Assembly (NCBI GenBank): GCA_010093605.1 | Contig: MU004201.1 | Location: 197,216 to 261,215, forward strand | Reading direction: 5' to 3' | Length of the DNA: 64,000 nucleotides | Source of the DNA: Lophium mytilinum | Lineage: Eukaryota > Ascomycota > Dothideomycetes > Mytilinidiales > Mytilinidiaceae | Shown here: piece by piece, positions 1 to 13,920 of the stretch | How positions within the stretch are numbered: the stretch's first letter is position 1 | Layout: each line of letters starts with the position of its first letter | Notes under the pieces: generated by a model | Database searches by the model: none | Told to the model about the DNA's origin: nothing | Seen by the model: the letters and a program-made list of their open reading frames with translations, nothing else | Made by a program: the position numbers and the translations under genes

Positions 1-3000
1 AAGCTTTTCTAGGATTAGCTAATTTCTACCGGCGTTTTGTACACGGATTCTCCAGGATCGTACACCCGCTAACATTAATAATGCGAACCTCTAGCGACAA
101 TACACTAAAGAAGAATAAGAAAGGAAGAGTCTAGCTACGTTTCTACTAGGCTAACGCTTGCGATACAGCTTTTAGAATCCTTAAAGAAGCGTTCGTCTCT
201 ACCCCGGTCCTGGCTTATTTCTAATACGGCAAGAAAGTGTATATTGAAACGGACGCCTTGGACTATATTATTGCCGGTGTTATATTATAGATAGGCAACG
301 ACGGCTTACTATATTCTATTGCTTTCTTCTCCACTAAGATGATACTATAAGAGACTAACTACAAAATATATAATAAGGAACTGCTTATAATTATTAAAGC
401 TTTTAAATAGTAGAGGCCTAAACTAGCTAGTGCGGATCTAGAGAACCCCACCGAGATTCTTACTAATTACTAGAACCTAGAATAGTTTATAACCACTAAG
501 TAACTAAATAGGAGGCAAGCCCGCTAGGCAGAGTTTCTTACTAGGTTCAACTTCAAGATTATATACAGGCCAGGCGTATTTAGTGTTAAGCCTAATAGCC
601 TTACTAGACGCTTACAGGATCTGCCCAGCGGACCCGATAACCCACGCACCCAGTATTAGCACTAGACTATACTAAAGAGCCATAACCTAGGCGCGGGCGT
701 TGCGCCGGTTGTCGCTAACCATAAATTGCATTATTATAATAATAAAGACCTTTATAACCTTACCAAGCAATTAAGCTATATAATAAGCGGCCCGTCGGCC
801 GACTTAGCGCCTAGCTTATTATTTAAGAAACTCCCTTGCCATCTTATGCTCGACCTATTGCTAGCCGCAAGCCTCCATCTTAACTTCTTCTAGCTCGCTC
901 CCGCCGCTATACAAGAAGACGGCGCGCTGCCCGCAGCGGCACCTAAACCTGGTGCCGAGCCTAAACAGTTACTTAGTAACCTAATTAACGACGCGTATTA
1001 ATTACTATTGCTACTAGAGGAACTAATAGACCCTGCAGTGCACTTGCTAATGGCGCTAGTACGGAACGAAGCGCGCACTCTCCCTGCGGAACTACGGCAG
1101 TTGCTTGGCAACCTTAATATAGGCGCGTTTAAAATTATTATAGGTAGCGATAACTAGAACGCCCGCTTATACTATTACGGCAGATTATATATTCTAGACT
1201 ACGCTGCGCTACGCCTACGTCTACTCTAGGTCTCGCATATAGTACTAACCAGCGGCCACCTAGGAAAACACGGAACATATAAACTCCTCTAGAGGTATTA
1301 CTTCTAGCCTAAGATAATAGATTTAGTTAAGTAATTCACTTAAGCTTGCTATGGCTGTTAACGAGCTAAGGCCTCCAGGAGTAAGAAACAAGGCCTACTT
1401 CGCAGCCTGCCTGTCGGCGAACATTGCTGGACCGACATTGCGTTCAACTTTGTTACTAATCTTCCTCCCTGTATTAGGAACGGCATTAAGTATACTTCTA
1501 TCCTTGTAGTTATTAACTATTTATCTAAGCAGCGCTACTATATTCCTATGGCCGGCATAACGGCAAAAGACGTTGCTAATATATTTATCCGCGAAATCTT
1601 CCATTTGCACGGACTTCCATAAAGAATCGTTAGCAACTTAGGCACTAATTTTACCTTAGATTTCTAGCGCCGCGTCTGCACGCGCCTAGGTGTTAACCTA
1701 TAGATGTTAACGGCGTATCACCCTAAGATAGATAGATAGACTAAGAATGCGAACTTATTTATGAAAGCCTTTCTATAGCTATTTGTTAATTACTAGCAAA
1801 GTAACTAGGTTAACTAGCTACCTATTAGCAAATTTATTGCAAATAACACAGTCAACGCCTCTATAGAATTCTTACCCTTTTTCTTTAACTATAGCTTCCA
1901 TCTAAGGCAAGGTATAGAACCGCTAGCTCTATTAGAGTAAGGCCTTGTACACTACACCCGCATAAACTTAACGCTTGCTAACTAATATATTACTTATCTG
2001 CAAGAAGTGCTTACAGAGGGATAGCAGTAAATAACTTGGGCTAAGAATAAACAAGCTAAATTTATAAATCGACACCGTAATCCACCACCACTAATAAAAG
2101 TAAATAATTGGGTCTAGCTTAACGCCCGGAACGTTAAAATAAAACGCAAGAACAAGTCCTTAGACTATAAGAACATTAGACTATACTAAATTAAGAAAGT
2201 TATTAACTACAGCGCCGCATATAAGCTTAGCTTCTATAGAATATGCTAGCTAAACGGGTCTAGCCGGTTTTCTTACCGTACTTGCTACACCTCTATAACG
2301 CCTAACCTATTAAGAGGCAACAACAACCCGAGCCACCGCCTGTTGTAGTTATTAATAAAGGAGGAAAAGAGAACACAGAATACCCTATTAAAGACATTAT
2401 TGCTAGTAGATAGTAATAATACGGACGCTACTAGGAACTATAATATAAGCCCTGGTGGACCGGTTACACTGCACTAAGTAATTAGGAAAACTGGAGCTGC
2501 TTTAAGGGAGAAGGCGCTTGGAAACTAGTATAGCGTTTCTATTAATTACACCCATAAGAAGATAGACCCTATAAAGACTTTCTAAAACCTCCGGAAGAAT
2601 AGCGCTATAACAAGGACCCGGACTTAAACAATACGCCTAAGCAACCAGCCGCGCGTATAGTAGCCCTACGGCTAGAATTAGTTAAAGTTAACAGCTTAAA
2701 GATTACAACGTGAGCTATAAGGTCAGCTAGCTAATTAAAGTAAGACCAAACTCTTTGCTTTAGAATTAGATCCTCCGCTGCACGGTTTCCGCTAAGTCGT
2801 TAGAGGAGGTTATTACCCAGTAACGCCGTAAGCACGCCGCTGCAAGATATTAAGTTTATCTATAATTACAGGTTGTAGTGCAGTGCGTACTAATAACTCT
2901 AAAGCTAAGTATACTAAGGTTATAAAGCTACTAATATATAGGCAAACGCTTACCAATATTTAACTCGACAACCTATAGTTGCACAGCCTTGCTATTACAA

Positions 3001-3368
3001 CTAGCCTTTCTATTACAATCAGCCCTTCCATTATAATTAACCCTTCCGTTAACAGCCGCTTTCTATACACTCTCTACGGCCCTAAGGCTTATAGTTGCTT
3101 CGTCTTACGGTTTATACAACTCTTATTTAGAGGAGGGGGGTTTTCTTTTTAAAGGGGGGGGTAGTATAACAGATCTAGGCCTCTTTTCCTAGCTATTACG
3201 TGCTCGCTAGGAACATCGTTATTCCGCCACCGACGTGCCTCTCTAGATAGATCGCGAGCAGCCTTATACTCCGGCTTCTTGCAGCACGTCTTATAATACA
3301 ATCCTACTTCTTGTTCTATACACCTCCGTACCTTACTACCCGTAACAGCCCCTTAATTAGATATAATA
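1..3368 (+). mobile_element. E1: partial Ty3/Gypsy chromovirus-like element, 3' part
   Basis: This is a broken, mutation-laden LTR retrotransposon fossil read on the plus strand; its 5' part lies before the window. Parts in order: end of reverse transcriptase (about 1-60), RNase H (about 230-560), linker (about 600-1130), integrase zinc-binding region and core (about 1180-1900), integrase tail (about 2080-2250) and a chromodomain-like segment (about 2390-2570). A 3' noncoding stretch, a purine tract (3151-3164) and the 3' LTR follow. The family call rests on the order RNase H then integrase and on a typical post-RT motif at the very start. It sits inside the integrase region of E2, so it is younger than E2. 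Breaks are numerous. Age: old enough for heavy RIP-type change throughout. Confidence 0.85.
3165..3368 (+). repeat. 3' LTR of E1
   Basis: The repeat starts right after a purine tract (A3G8 then TAG), at a TATAACAG terminus that matches the usual TGTAACAG with one transition. The end near 3368 is set by where minus-strand integrase text of E2 resumes. The partner LTR is outside the window, so the end and the target duplication cannot be verified here. Its start resembles the E4 LTR start, suggesting related families. Confidence 0.6.
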
Positions 3369-6300
3369 GTATATAGATAGCCTTCCTTACACTAAACCTA
3401 TTTAATAAATACTTAGACAACTGGCTTAACTTCCGTAGAATTAAGCGGGATAAACTTTCTCTTCTTAGATAGTTAATTAACTACAACTATAATATGCTTG
3501 TATTGCCTACCCCATTATTTATAGATAGGCAGCGGTCTAATAAAGGTAACTAAGATGTCATGCTAGTAGTAATGCGGAATTAGCAGTAGGCGGAGAAGGC
3601 CTTACTTACTTTCTCTAGAGTGCTTTAAGTGGCGACAGGTTATGCAAGCGCCTATATACTAATTACCGTCGGAGGTTATAAGAGGCTAGTAGTAGTGGTT
3701 ACTTAACCTAGCATATATAGAGGTTATTTCTGTATAACTAGCCAGTTTAGGTTTATGTATAGAATAGATAATAGTAGTACATAATTTTAGTACAGCTAGT
3801 ATGTAGAGTTTCTTGCGGACGTAGAGAAAGTTATTAATTATATTGCAGTTGCCGAGTTTAATTTATAGGTAATGATCGCGATAAAATTAAGCTAGTAGTC
3901 GTCGCTTATTGCGGCGCTTAGCGTACTTAACTGCTTGTATAATAGGATTAGCCCAAGAGGCTTTCTTTACTCGGCGGAGGATTTAATTACTTATTAGGAC
4001 TGGCTTTAATGTATTATATAGCTTAGCATTAGAAGCTTATCTATTATTAGTAGGAGAATCTTTTATCTTATCTCTTGCTATAGAGGTAGGCCTAGAATCC
4101 TTTATCTCTAGGGGCTCTAAGTGTAATCTTATTCGTTGCGTGCGTGTAACAGCAAGCCGTGGCTTATTATTAGGTTAATTAAACTCGCTTAGGTTGTATA
4201 TTATAGAGGCTAGGTCTATAATAGTATACTTGGGGGCGTTATCTATAAGGATGTAAGCTAGATTAATAGCGTAGTGCATATTAGGCTTATAGTTAGTAGG
4301 CTTAAGTATAACTTGCTCTTAATATTTATAGTAAGCGTCGCCCTCGGAAGGCTTATTACCGGGGCGCCTAGTAAGTAGATCTAGTTTATTGTTAAGCTTG
4401 CCCGGTTTATACGTGATTTTAAAGTTGAATTTAGCTAAGAACTTAGCCTATCGGGCCTAGCGGCGATTAAGGCGCTTGGTTGTTATAAAGGTTTAAAGGT
4501 TCTTGTAATCTAAAATAATATTAATAGGGCTGCTGTATTCCTAGCCTTAGCTGGTAAGCTCTAGGCGCCAGTCTTTAAATGCTAGGATAATAGCGAGTAG
4601 TTCTTTATTATAGATGGCATAGTTAATTTACTATAGAGTTATCTATTATAATATAAAGGCGACTAGATATAAAGTGCTGTCTAGTTAGACCTATAATAGC
4701 ACGGCCGCTACTATATAATCTAAGAAATTACATTTAACCTATATCTTATAGTCTGGGTTCCATAGGGCTAGCTAGGGGGCGTTCCGGAAACATTCCTTAA
4801 TGCGGGTAAACGCGCGTGCTTTATTGCTATTATCTTTCCAGGGGATTTTAAATGATTTCCTGGCGGATAATATAAGTGTGGAGAGAGGTGCTGTAAACTT
4901 AGAGTATCTAGCAATAAAATAACAGTAGAAGTTGCAGAAACCTAGAAAAGCTTAGACGTTCTTAAGGTTTCTAGGGGTGGGCTAGTTAAGTACTGTTTAA
5001 ACCTTGTATAGGTCTGTACGCACGCCGTTAACGCCCACAATAACGCCTAGGTACTTAACTTTCTAGACTGCGAATTGGGACTTATAATTATTAAGGAAGA
5101 GGCCAGCGTCTTTTAGTTTTATAACTATAGAGATAATATGTTTCTTATACTCTTCTAGGCTATTACTAAAGATAAGCACATTATCTATATAGGCCGTATA
5201 ATACTAGTTAAGATCCTCGCGTAGTATGTTATTAATATAGGCTTAAAATAAGCTAGGTGTATTATATAAGCCGAATGGCAGGACTAAGAATTTAATTAGA
5301 CCCTATCTTATTAAGAACGCTATTTTATATTTATTACCTTCTTTAATATATAGAGCGTTGAAGGCGCTAATAATATCTAGCTTAGTGTAGTATTTAGCTT
5401 TAGCTAGTAGGGCTAACATGTTCTTAACTAGGGGCGGCATGTTGCAGCTCTTAATTATAATATTATTTAGTCCTCTATAGTCTATATAAACATGCAGGCC
5501 CCTACTAGATTTCTTAATAATAAGTATTAGGGCGGCAAAAGAGGATAAACTCGGCGGAATAAAGCCTTTAGATCGCATTTTATTAATAAATGCTTTAACT
5601 ACGGCGGCTTAATCTCGTAAGAGACTATAGACCTTCCGTGCTAGTGGCTTGCTGTTAGGCCCAATATTAATTACGTAGTCTATTTCGCGGTAAGGGGGCA
5701 GTATATTTGCTACTCGTAGGTCCTATGCGTTATAGAGGTAATAGAGCCAATCTAGTAGTAGCTATTTAATCTTATTATTAGTAATAGGTGGTCTATTTAT
5801 TTTATTAAAGATTTTCCTGTAGTTAGCGGGGTTAATTGCAAAGAGATTAGATGTAAACGCAGCTTATTCCTAAGCCAGGGCCTTATTTAGCTTATTAAGT
5901 CTATAGAGGGCTAGGTTGTTAGCTATAGTATAAGTAGCTTTATTCTCTTAGGTATTAAGGCGGCAAAGCCTATTAAAGTCTTTATCTTATAGTTAGATAA
6001 TAGCGTCTTCCTTACCCTTGCGGGTGAGCTTATACTATTTAGCGAGGAAGTTGTTAGCTTTATTTAAGTTGAGGCCAAGCTTGCGGTAATAGTCGATAAT
6101 TTTGTATAGGGCACTGTTGTATAGCTTCTTTCCTTTGCGGGTAATATCTTAGTCGCGGCTATTACTCTAGACACGTCGGCAGCTGTCTATATATAGATAA
6201 TGGCTTACATAGTAGTTAGAGTTAAAATCTAGTGCGTGCTCTCCCTATATAGAACGGGGCTTATAGTGTTTAAACTAGGGCATACTAAGAATAATATTAT

Positions 6301-9065
6301 AGCCTTAAAGGTTAGTAATATAACACTATAGATATTTAATGTAAGCGCTAAGTAATAGCGTAATCTAGGCTTTATGCGTAACTATTAGTATAGAGCGACT
6401 ATTAGTAAGCTATAGAGGTATTAGTTTAGCGATTGCAATAGTTATAAGCTTCTAGGCCTTTGCAAATATCCGTAATATAAAGGCTAGGCATAAGTAACTA
6501 GTATCTATAAGATATCTGCTATTAATAGCGCCTATAGTAGTATAAATCTAGCACTTAAAGTTTAATTACTTGCCTTGCGTAACTTTCTTAGAGGAATTAA
6601 TAGCGCAAGTAGAGAGCCGGAGTTTGTCTAGCTTAGGGGGTGGTTGCTCTAGCTCGCGGATGCGGGCAACTAGTGCACTTAGATAAATCTCTACTAGACT
6701 CTAACTGTAACTGTGGTTAGAGCCTAGGGAAAATCCATACTATCTAAGTCTAAAGAGTTTCCTTATGCGGTGTTGTCGTTGCTACTTTTATTATTAACAG
6801 CGGCTAGGGCGTTACTAAGCTTAATATTGGATGCGGAGTTATCTATATAGTAAATTACAGAGAGCTTTAGGTTAAGCCCTTTCTAGAAGCGGGTAAGGCG
6901 TTAATAAACTATCTCTTTAGAGGGAGGAGCGTTCTTTATATAGAGATAGTTGCAGTCTAATACGCGATGTCCTATCTTAAGATAGTTATAGCAGACGTCC
7001 TTATCTTATTTACTAAGTACTTTGGTTACTGCAGGAGGGAGATAGATGCAGCGGGTATTACTATTATAGTCTTAGCGGCGTAAGCCGTTATCTACTACAG
7101 GGCGTAATAAATACGTCTTTTAAGTTACGGTTAAAGTCTTATTAGAAGCTACAATTAGACTTATTAGTAAATAGCTTATTAGTGTATTTTAAGCCATTAC
7201 TATTATTCCAGGAAGGGCCGTTAGAACATTGCTGCTTACGGGCGCGTTCGCGCTCACTAGCGAGATAGGAAACTGCGCGGTTGATAGCGGCGACAAGTTC
7301 TAGCTAAGATATGTAGTTGTTGGCGGCTCTAAAAACCTAACCCCTAAGTTTAGAGGTAATAAGGCGCTTAAGCTATCCTTTCTATTTAATAAAGTCTATA
7401 TCCTTGTTAGAGTCTATAGACACTATCTCCTGGAACTAGAGAAGAAAGATAGTCTATTTCTTATTGTATTTTATATACGCCTGCTAGCTGTAAAGCTTAT
7501 TATTTATAGCTATAGCTTTATTATTAATTATAAAATATAGGTCTATTACTTTAAATATTTCTTTAATTATTTTAAAGTTGTTGCTTATAGGGCGGTCCTA
7601 TTAAGTACAGCTACGTACAACGCTCTCAGCGTATTTAACGCAGTATAATTTAATATACTTAAGCTTTGCTTGCTTATTACGGAAGTCTTAAGGTTTATTC
7701 CGGAAGATAGCGTAGGCGTAGGCTTTCTATAATTTATACTTAGACATATTATTACGTCCTTTAAACTCCTAAAGGTTGCGGAACTTAGTATAGAGTTAGT
7801 GTAGGCTAGCGGCGAGTTGGGCGTTTAGATTGTATAAAAAGTCGGGCTAGGCAAAATAATCGCAGTTAGAAGGATTGTTGCCGTCGCCTTTATCGGACAG
7901 GTAGCCATAGTCACCGCGCTTAGCTGCGTTATCTTATTAAGAGCGCGCTTAGGGTTATTACTATATAGCTTATTAATACTTCTTTTTATACTCTATGCTC
8001 TAAGCGCGAAAGGTATTACGCTGCTATTAGTATTAGTCGCGGTAAAAGGTAACTTTAGCTACTTTAGTAGTAAGGCCTTTAACCTTAATATATAGCTTAG
8101 CGTTAAGGATAGTCTTAGCATTAGTCTTCTTACGCTTATTTTCTAGCTGCTTAGTAAGGCTGTCGCGTTTATTAGTAAAGTTCTTAGCGTTAGTACGCAT
8201 TTTAGCTACTTAACAATGGAGCTTAGCGGCTTAGTCTTTAAGGTTATTAATTGCAATACTATTTTATATACCTTATTATCCTTAAAGTTGTGCAATCTTA
8301 TTATCTTTCTATTAAATAGCTGCTACTATATTCCTAACGTCTTTATGCAACTCGCCTAGTTCTTAGCGGCAGTTAAGTAGTGCAGCGTAAATACTAATAT
8401 ATTCATCTTAAGCTACATCGCGGAGCTCTTCTGCGTTGTTAATAGTAATATTAATAGGTTAGCTGTTACTAGCTTAGTTAATGCTAAAGACTATGCTGCT
8501 ATTATTATCTATAAGGAGGGACTGTTAATAATTAGGTGGTTGGCCGCTAGTTCTAGCGGAACTTGCGCCTGCGTTAGCTATATTGGGCTGGTGTTAGTAG
8601 GGCAGGTTAGGGTAGGTATTTAGAATTATAATAGTATTAGTAGTAGAGGTGATAACCTAGTCCTCTAAGGTAATTAGAGTTTAGAAGGAGGATAGGGTAG
8701 TTAGGTTAACTAGGGGTTTAGTAAATTAGACGGCATAAGATATAGATGTTTTAGCAAATAACTTAAAGTCTTCTTTATCTTTACCTTCGCCTTCTTATGC
8801 GTAGGCGTTGTTGTTAGTGTCCTACTTAGTAGAGTTAGTAAGGTCGTGCTAGGCTTAGCTTTATAGTAGGTCAGTGCCGATTTAAGTTAGTGGGAGGTGA
8901 ATGTCTAGTCCTAGATTACTAAATTTCTTAGCGCGTGCAGCGAGAGCTTCCGGGGTTACAGTTAATTAATGTTATAATACTCCTCCGCCGCCTATTTTAC
9001 AGGCAGCCTCCTTTTCTCGGCGGTTAAGCTTGTGCGTCTCTTAAGAGTTAGACGTAAGAGTAAAT
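3369..9065 (-). mobile_element. E2 (main part): Ty3/Gypsy element, family A
   Basis: A broken minus-strand Gypsy fossil. Reading right to left: gag (about 9065 down to 6750, with a zinc-knuckle-like region near 6960-7020), protease (about 6700-5950), reverse transcriptase (about 5900-4850; the most readable fragment is 5303-5578), RNase H (about 4790-4330) and integrase (about 4330-3369). E1 interrupts the integrase; the rest of the 3' end lies left of the window. The text at 9065 continues at 18050 on the other side of E3. This is confirmed because E8 at the window's right end carries the same gag stretch uninterrupted. Breaks are many and RIP-type change is heavy. Confidence 0.85.
9061..9065. 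repeat. Left target-site duplication of E3 (TAAAT)
   Basis: TAAAT stands directly before the E3 left LTR and again directly after its right LTR (18045-18049). A 5-bp duplication is normal for Ty3/Gypsy integration, so it fixes both ends of E3. Confidence 0.9.
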
Positions 9066-9265
9066 TATTAGGGCTTAAGGTTGGAACGTTAGAATTATTA
9101 GATTAAATAGTATTGATATTAATAAAAGATAAATATAAGAGAGAAAGAGGTTCCTAGGATAGACGTTGTAATAACCTAAAGGGCGGAGCAACGTTCGCCC
9201 GTTCCGCAGAGCCTCCATCACGTAACCTCTAGTCACGTGTTATGCGCAATTATGTAGCTATAATA
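9066..9265 (-). repeat. 3' LTR of E3 (left copy)
   Basis: This 200-bp copy matches 17845-18044 over its whole length with about 18 differences, almost all transitions. On the minus strand it follows a short purine tract. It contains a run with two CACGTAA/CACGTGT-like E-box cores near 9221-9240. Confidence 0.9.
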
Positions 9266-9475
9266 CGTCTCCCCCATCTAAAGAAGCCCCCTAGTTAAAG
9301 CTTTTATAAGAGAGAGTCCTTTCTATGCTAGAGTATCCGTAACCGCTTAAATATCTATTAAATAAAGTGCCTAATCGTGTTTTAGCCGTAAGTAAATAAA
9401 GGAAATGAATTAATTTATAGAGGATTATTCATCTTTCCTATTTTTATGCAGCCTGCCGCAGTTTTACCGTTTTAG

Positions 9476-9580
9476 TGTGGTAGTATTGCCATGCGCAGTA
9501 TTACCATGCGCAGTATTATTATGCGCAGTATTGCTATATGCAGTGTTATTATACGTAGTATTACTATGCGCAGTATTTGC
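9476..9580 (-). repeat. 15-bp minisatellite in the E3 C-terminal region
   Basis: About seven head-to-tail copies of a 15-bp unit (consensus ATGCGCAGTATTACC on the plus strand), six of them full units at 9491-9580. The period is five codons, so in the coding direction it would give a five-residue repeat. It lies between the integrase tail and the 3' LTR of E3. Confidence 0.9.
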
Positions 9581-12500
9581 TATAAGTGGCCTTATTTATT
9601 TAAACTAGGGCCGGCTATAACGGGGCTATAAGAAGCTGTATAGCCTTTATAGCTGCTATCCTGCTACTAGGTGCTTGTAATAATCTGCGCTATAATATCG
9701 CATTTAATTATCGCGCACGTCCGCGGTTAGGCCTCCTTAATAAATTAATTTAACCGCCGGTCTAGTAATTAAATTACATAGCTTCCGCAGCGTTACTTAT
9801 ATAGAGGTCTATAGCGGTAAGAATAGCAGCTAAAGTTAGCTCCCAGTCTAATAGTGGTTTGAATGACAAGTAAGGGCCTAGTTTCTTTGGGTATTAATGG
9901 TGGAAGTCTACTACAAGGTGTAGATAACTGTCGGCGTAATTATAGTTGTCCTATTAGGGTTTATTGTTCCACCTAATAAACTTAATTTTATATTATAGCA
10001 TGCCTCTTTTACTAGTAGTTAGATTAAGGCGTCTTCTATCCAGGCGGCAATTAATAACTTTCTTAGCGTTGCCTTCCTAGTATATAGGCGTTGTCTAAAT
10101 AGGCGGAGGCTTAGGATTGCGTTGTCCTTTTATAGGAACGGCGTTGGCTGGATAAAGAAGCTAAGGATAGAACACCAGGTGTAAATTCTCCATGCCTTTA
10201 GGCAAATCGAGCTTATAGGCGCTGCCGTTTTTGTAGCTCTTAAGGACTCTAAAGGGGCCTAGCTTTTTAAAGTTAAGTTTCTTATTCGGGCGGTTCGTCT
10301 TAATAAATTGTCTGTTAAGCATGACTTAATTACCTAGATAATATATGTAAGCTAGTTATTATCCTACGTTAGTATATTTCTTTTATTTAGCCTAGGCCCA
10401 TTTAATTTCTATGCGGAGGAACGCGCGCAACTTATCTATTCTAGTAACGAACTTATCCGCGAGTTTCGTGAGACGGACTATCGGTGCGTTCGCGTTCGCG
10501 TTCTTAGGCAATCGCACAGCTAGCGCGGTGCCCGCACTAGGAATATAGCCTTTGGTGGCTATAAAGGGCGCTACTCTAGTAGAGGCGTTCTTTAATAAGT
10601 TAGCCTTAAATTTAGTAATAGTAAGGAAGTTAACCTAGTTATCTTGCTAGTAGTTAATATAAGCTTAAAGGTATTACTTTAGGCCTATATTAGCGATTTC
10701 CATTTATCTGTCTATTTTAGGATAGAAAGTAGTAGAAAGCTTTAGCTTTATCCTAATACGCTTATACAGGTGGGACTAGAAAGTTAATATAAACTATAAT
10801 CCGCGATTGGATATAATAGACTCTAGGTATTCTTTAGTGCGCTAGACCTACTCTAGAAAGGCTTATACTACTTCCTCTGCGTCTATTATTACTATAGGAA
10901 TAAACTTGCGCATCTTATAGAGTCTATTAATAACTACTATAATGTATTAATAGTCTCTTTTAAATCGCGTGCATCTAGGTAGTAGGCCGATAAAGTTAAC
11001 CGTAAGATTAGTCCAATACCTTTCAGGAATTAGCAGTAGTTTAAGGAAACCTTACTTTGCGTCTCGTGCGTGCTTAATACAATCGCATAGTTAGCAGGCC
11101 TTAATATAACAGTCCACGTCGTTTATTATTCTTAGCTAGAAGTAGTGTGTTAAGACATAATTATATATAGAGGTGGTACTACTATAGCTAACCGGTAGTG
11201 GCTTATAAAGGCTCTTAATAATAGCTAACTAGAGTTCCTCTTTAGTAGGAACGTATAGGCGGTCCTTTTAAATAAAGATAAGGCCGTTGTAGATTATATA
11301 ATTATAGAGTTTAAGCTTAACCCCGTAGTTCTTAACAATATCTATTAGTAGGCGGCGTAGCTTGGCTCCAATGGCGTCTTTAATAGCGTTGCCGACGACG
11401 TTATTAATAAGGGTTTCTTGTATGTAATCTACAATGTCTTGGTCTACAGTATTACTAGCAGGGTTACTCTATAACTCCTCCTGCGTCAATAACTTCTATA
11501 GTTCTTATTGCATGCGATTTAGTATATCTTACTCTGCGGCACTATCGGCAGGGTTACTCTATAAATCCCCCTGCCTTAGTAGCTTCTATAGTTCTTTATT
11601 AAGGTTACTCTAAGACTTCCCCTAATTAAGTTCTACTTTGCTAAGGTTGTATAATATCGCTGCGAGGGAAACTACGTTATAAGTGACGCCGTCGGTTATA
11701 ATGTGGGCCAGTTTAATAGCGTAACGCATTCCTGGTTCTAGGTTATAGTCCTTAAGGATAGTCTATTACTAAATTTTATAGCGCTTATTGTTCTTATCTA
11801 GGACATTACCTAGGCGTCTAGTTAGCAAATTAGCCTTGCTATTATCTTTGCCTGGTCTGTAAGTAATTCGGAAGTTAAACTTAGAGAGAAATTCAGCCTA
11901 TCTAGCCTATTATTAGTTAAGCTACTTAGTCTCTATAAAGTATTATAAGGTCCGGTAGTCTAAGAGGACTTTAATTAGATTACTATGTCTATAGCCTGCA
12001 AGCTCTATGCGCTATTCCTTAAAGGCGCGTATAATTGCTAGAAGCTCTTTATTATAGATCGAGTAATTAAGTTAGGCTGCGCTTATATAATAAGATATAA
12101 ACGCAACAGGATGGAGGACCCCGTTAGCCTGCATTTAAGATAGTATAGCAGCTGTAACAGTATTAGATGCATTGTATTCTACCCACGTCTCTAGATCTAG
12201 ATTAAAGTGGGCCATCTAAGGAGCGTTAATAAATACTTATTTTATTTATTTAAAGGAGAAATCCTCTAAACTACCTTCCTACTATAGGAAGGCGAACTAC
12301 TTATAGACCTCTGCTCTAGTAAGTCTTGTAAGTAGCCCTGCAATGTCTAAGTAGGCGACAATAAATCGCCGGTAGAAGTTGTAGAAGCCCAGGAATGCTT
12401 ATACATCGCGGAGGTTCCGTAGTTATAGCTAGTTAACGACTGTCTTAACTTTAGCTAGATCTATTTTGAGGCCGTTAACGCTAATAATAACGCCTAAGTA

Positions 12501-13700
12501 TTTAACTTCTTATTTATGGAATTCACACTTAGTAATATTAAGGAAGAGGCCAGCCTTATAAAGTTGCTAGAGAACCTTTTTAATGTGGCCTACGTGTTCC
12601 TCCAACATTTTACTAAAAATAAGAATATCGTTAAGATAGGCTGTATAGAAGTTGCTAAGGTACTCTAAGAGTATATTATTAATAAAGGCCTAAAAGGTTA
12701 CTAGGGCGTTGCATAGGCCGAAGGGCAGGACGGTGAATTCAAATAAACCGTATCTTGTAAGAAACGCCGTGTACTTTTCATTACCCTCCCGCATTCTAAT
12801 AGCGTTAAAAGCGGCAATAACGTTGAACTTTATATAGTATCGAGCGTATTTTAGGAGTGTAAGAGTATTCTTTATAGCGGGAGGTATATTGCGGGCCTTA
12901 ACAGTAACTGCATTAAGTCCGCAGTAGTCAACGCAGATACGCAAGCCTCCTCCAGGTTTGCGAATAATAATAACTGGAGCAGTATACTAACTGTTACTTT
13001 TACGAATATATCCTTTTCTATACATCTTGTTGATAAATGTTTTAACGACTAGTGTTTTGTCTTATGAAAGGCCGTAGACTTTGCGGGCTAGGGCCTTAGT
13101 TCCTGGTTTAATGTTAATATAGTAATTAATATCCGTGCCGTTTTTAGCCTTGCGGCGTAGTAGTAACTTATTAGCTTCTTTTAGGTCCTATATATTAAGG
13201 AAACCCTAATACTCTATAGGTACTAGTGCCTTAAGCTTATTGCAAGTTATTAGTGTGCGCTCTATTTTTTTAAAGAACTTTTGTTAATCGTCCTTAGATA
13301 TTATATAGAGGCTAATAGCTGCTAAGTTATTAGTAAAGTTGGCAGGGCCTATAATAATGTTACCTGTTTTATATGCCCGTCCGTTAGCACGCACCTGGGC
13401 TTTAGCTTTCTTATCGCCGAGCGCTAACTTAAAGTATTTAGGCTAGATATAGATAGTGTCCTCTTCTAGCAACTATTATAAATTATATAAGCACTTGTCG
13501 CCGGAGACGGCGTTAATATTAAGGGCTTTAAAGGCCGCAAGCTGGGCGTTAAGTTTCTACTAGAATAGGCGCTTACTGGTGCGGGCTATAGGGTCCTTTA
13601 ACTAAACGTAGATAGGTTTATAGTTAACTAGGCATCGGGAGCAATAGTAGTTAGAATCTAGCTGCATTATACAGGTACTAAATTTTATATAGGCGTTGTG

Positions 13701-13920
13701 TGTTATAGCCGTAATGCAACCTCTATCGCGATACGTTCCTAACACACGTAACGGCGTTACGTGCCCTCTAGCACGTAATTACCGTCACATAACCAGGCTT
13801 GGCGCCAGCCTTGCCTACCTCTTAGCCGGCGCTCCGCGCCCTTCTCTTTTTCTTATAGCTACTTTATCTATATATACTAATATTAGGTCTTCTCTTATAT
13901 TCCGCTATTGCACCGTAACA
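13701..13920 (-). repeat. Solo LTR of family A inside E3
   Basis: A single 220-bp LTR, which as written on the plus strand reads TGTTATAG ... CCGTAACA. It is flanked on both sides by TTGTG (13696-13700 and 13921-13925), so it is a complete insertion reduced to one LTR, most simply by recombination between two LTRs. It matches the LTRs of E2 (18785-19004) and E8 (62952-63171). The orientation follows E8, where the same strand reads from LTR into leader; a symbol of plus would be equally fair if E8 is used as reference. It contains the perfect 19-bp palindrome CACGTAACGGCGTTACGTG at 13745-13763. Confidence 0.9.

Noticed and set aside
9476-9580. CRISPR-like array
   Set aside because: Units are directly adjacent with no spacers, and the context is a fungal retrotransposon; it is a minisatellite.
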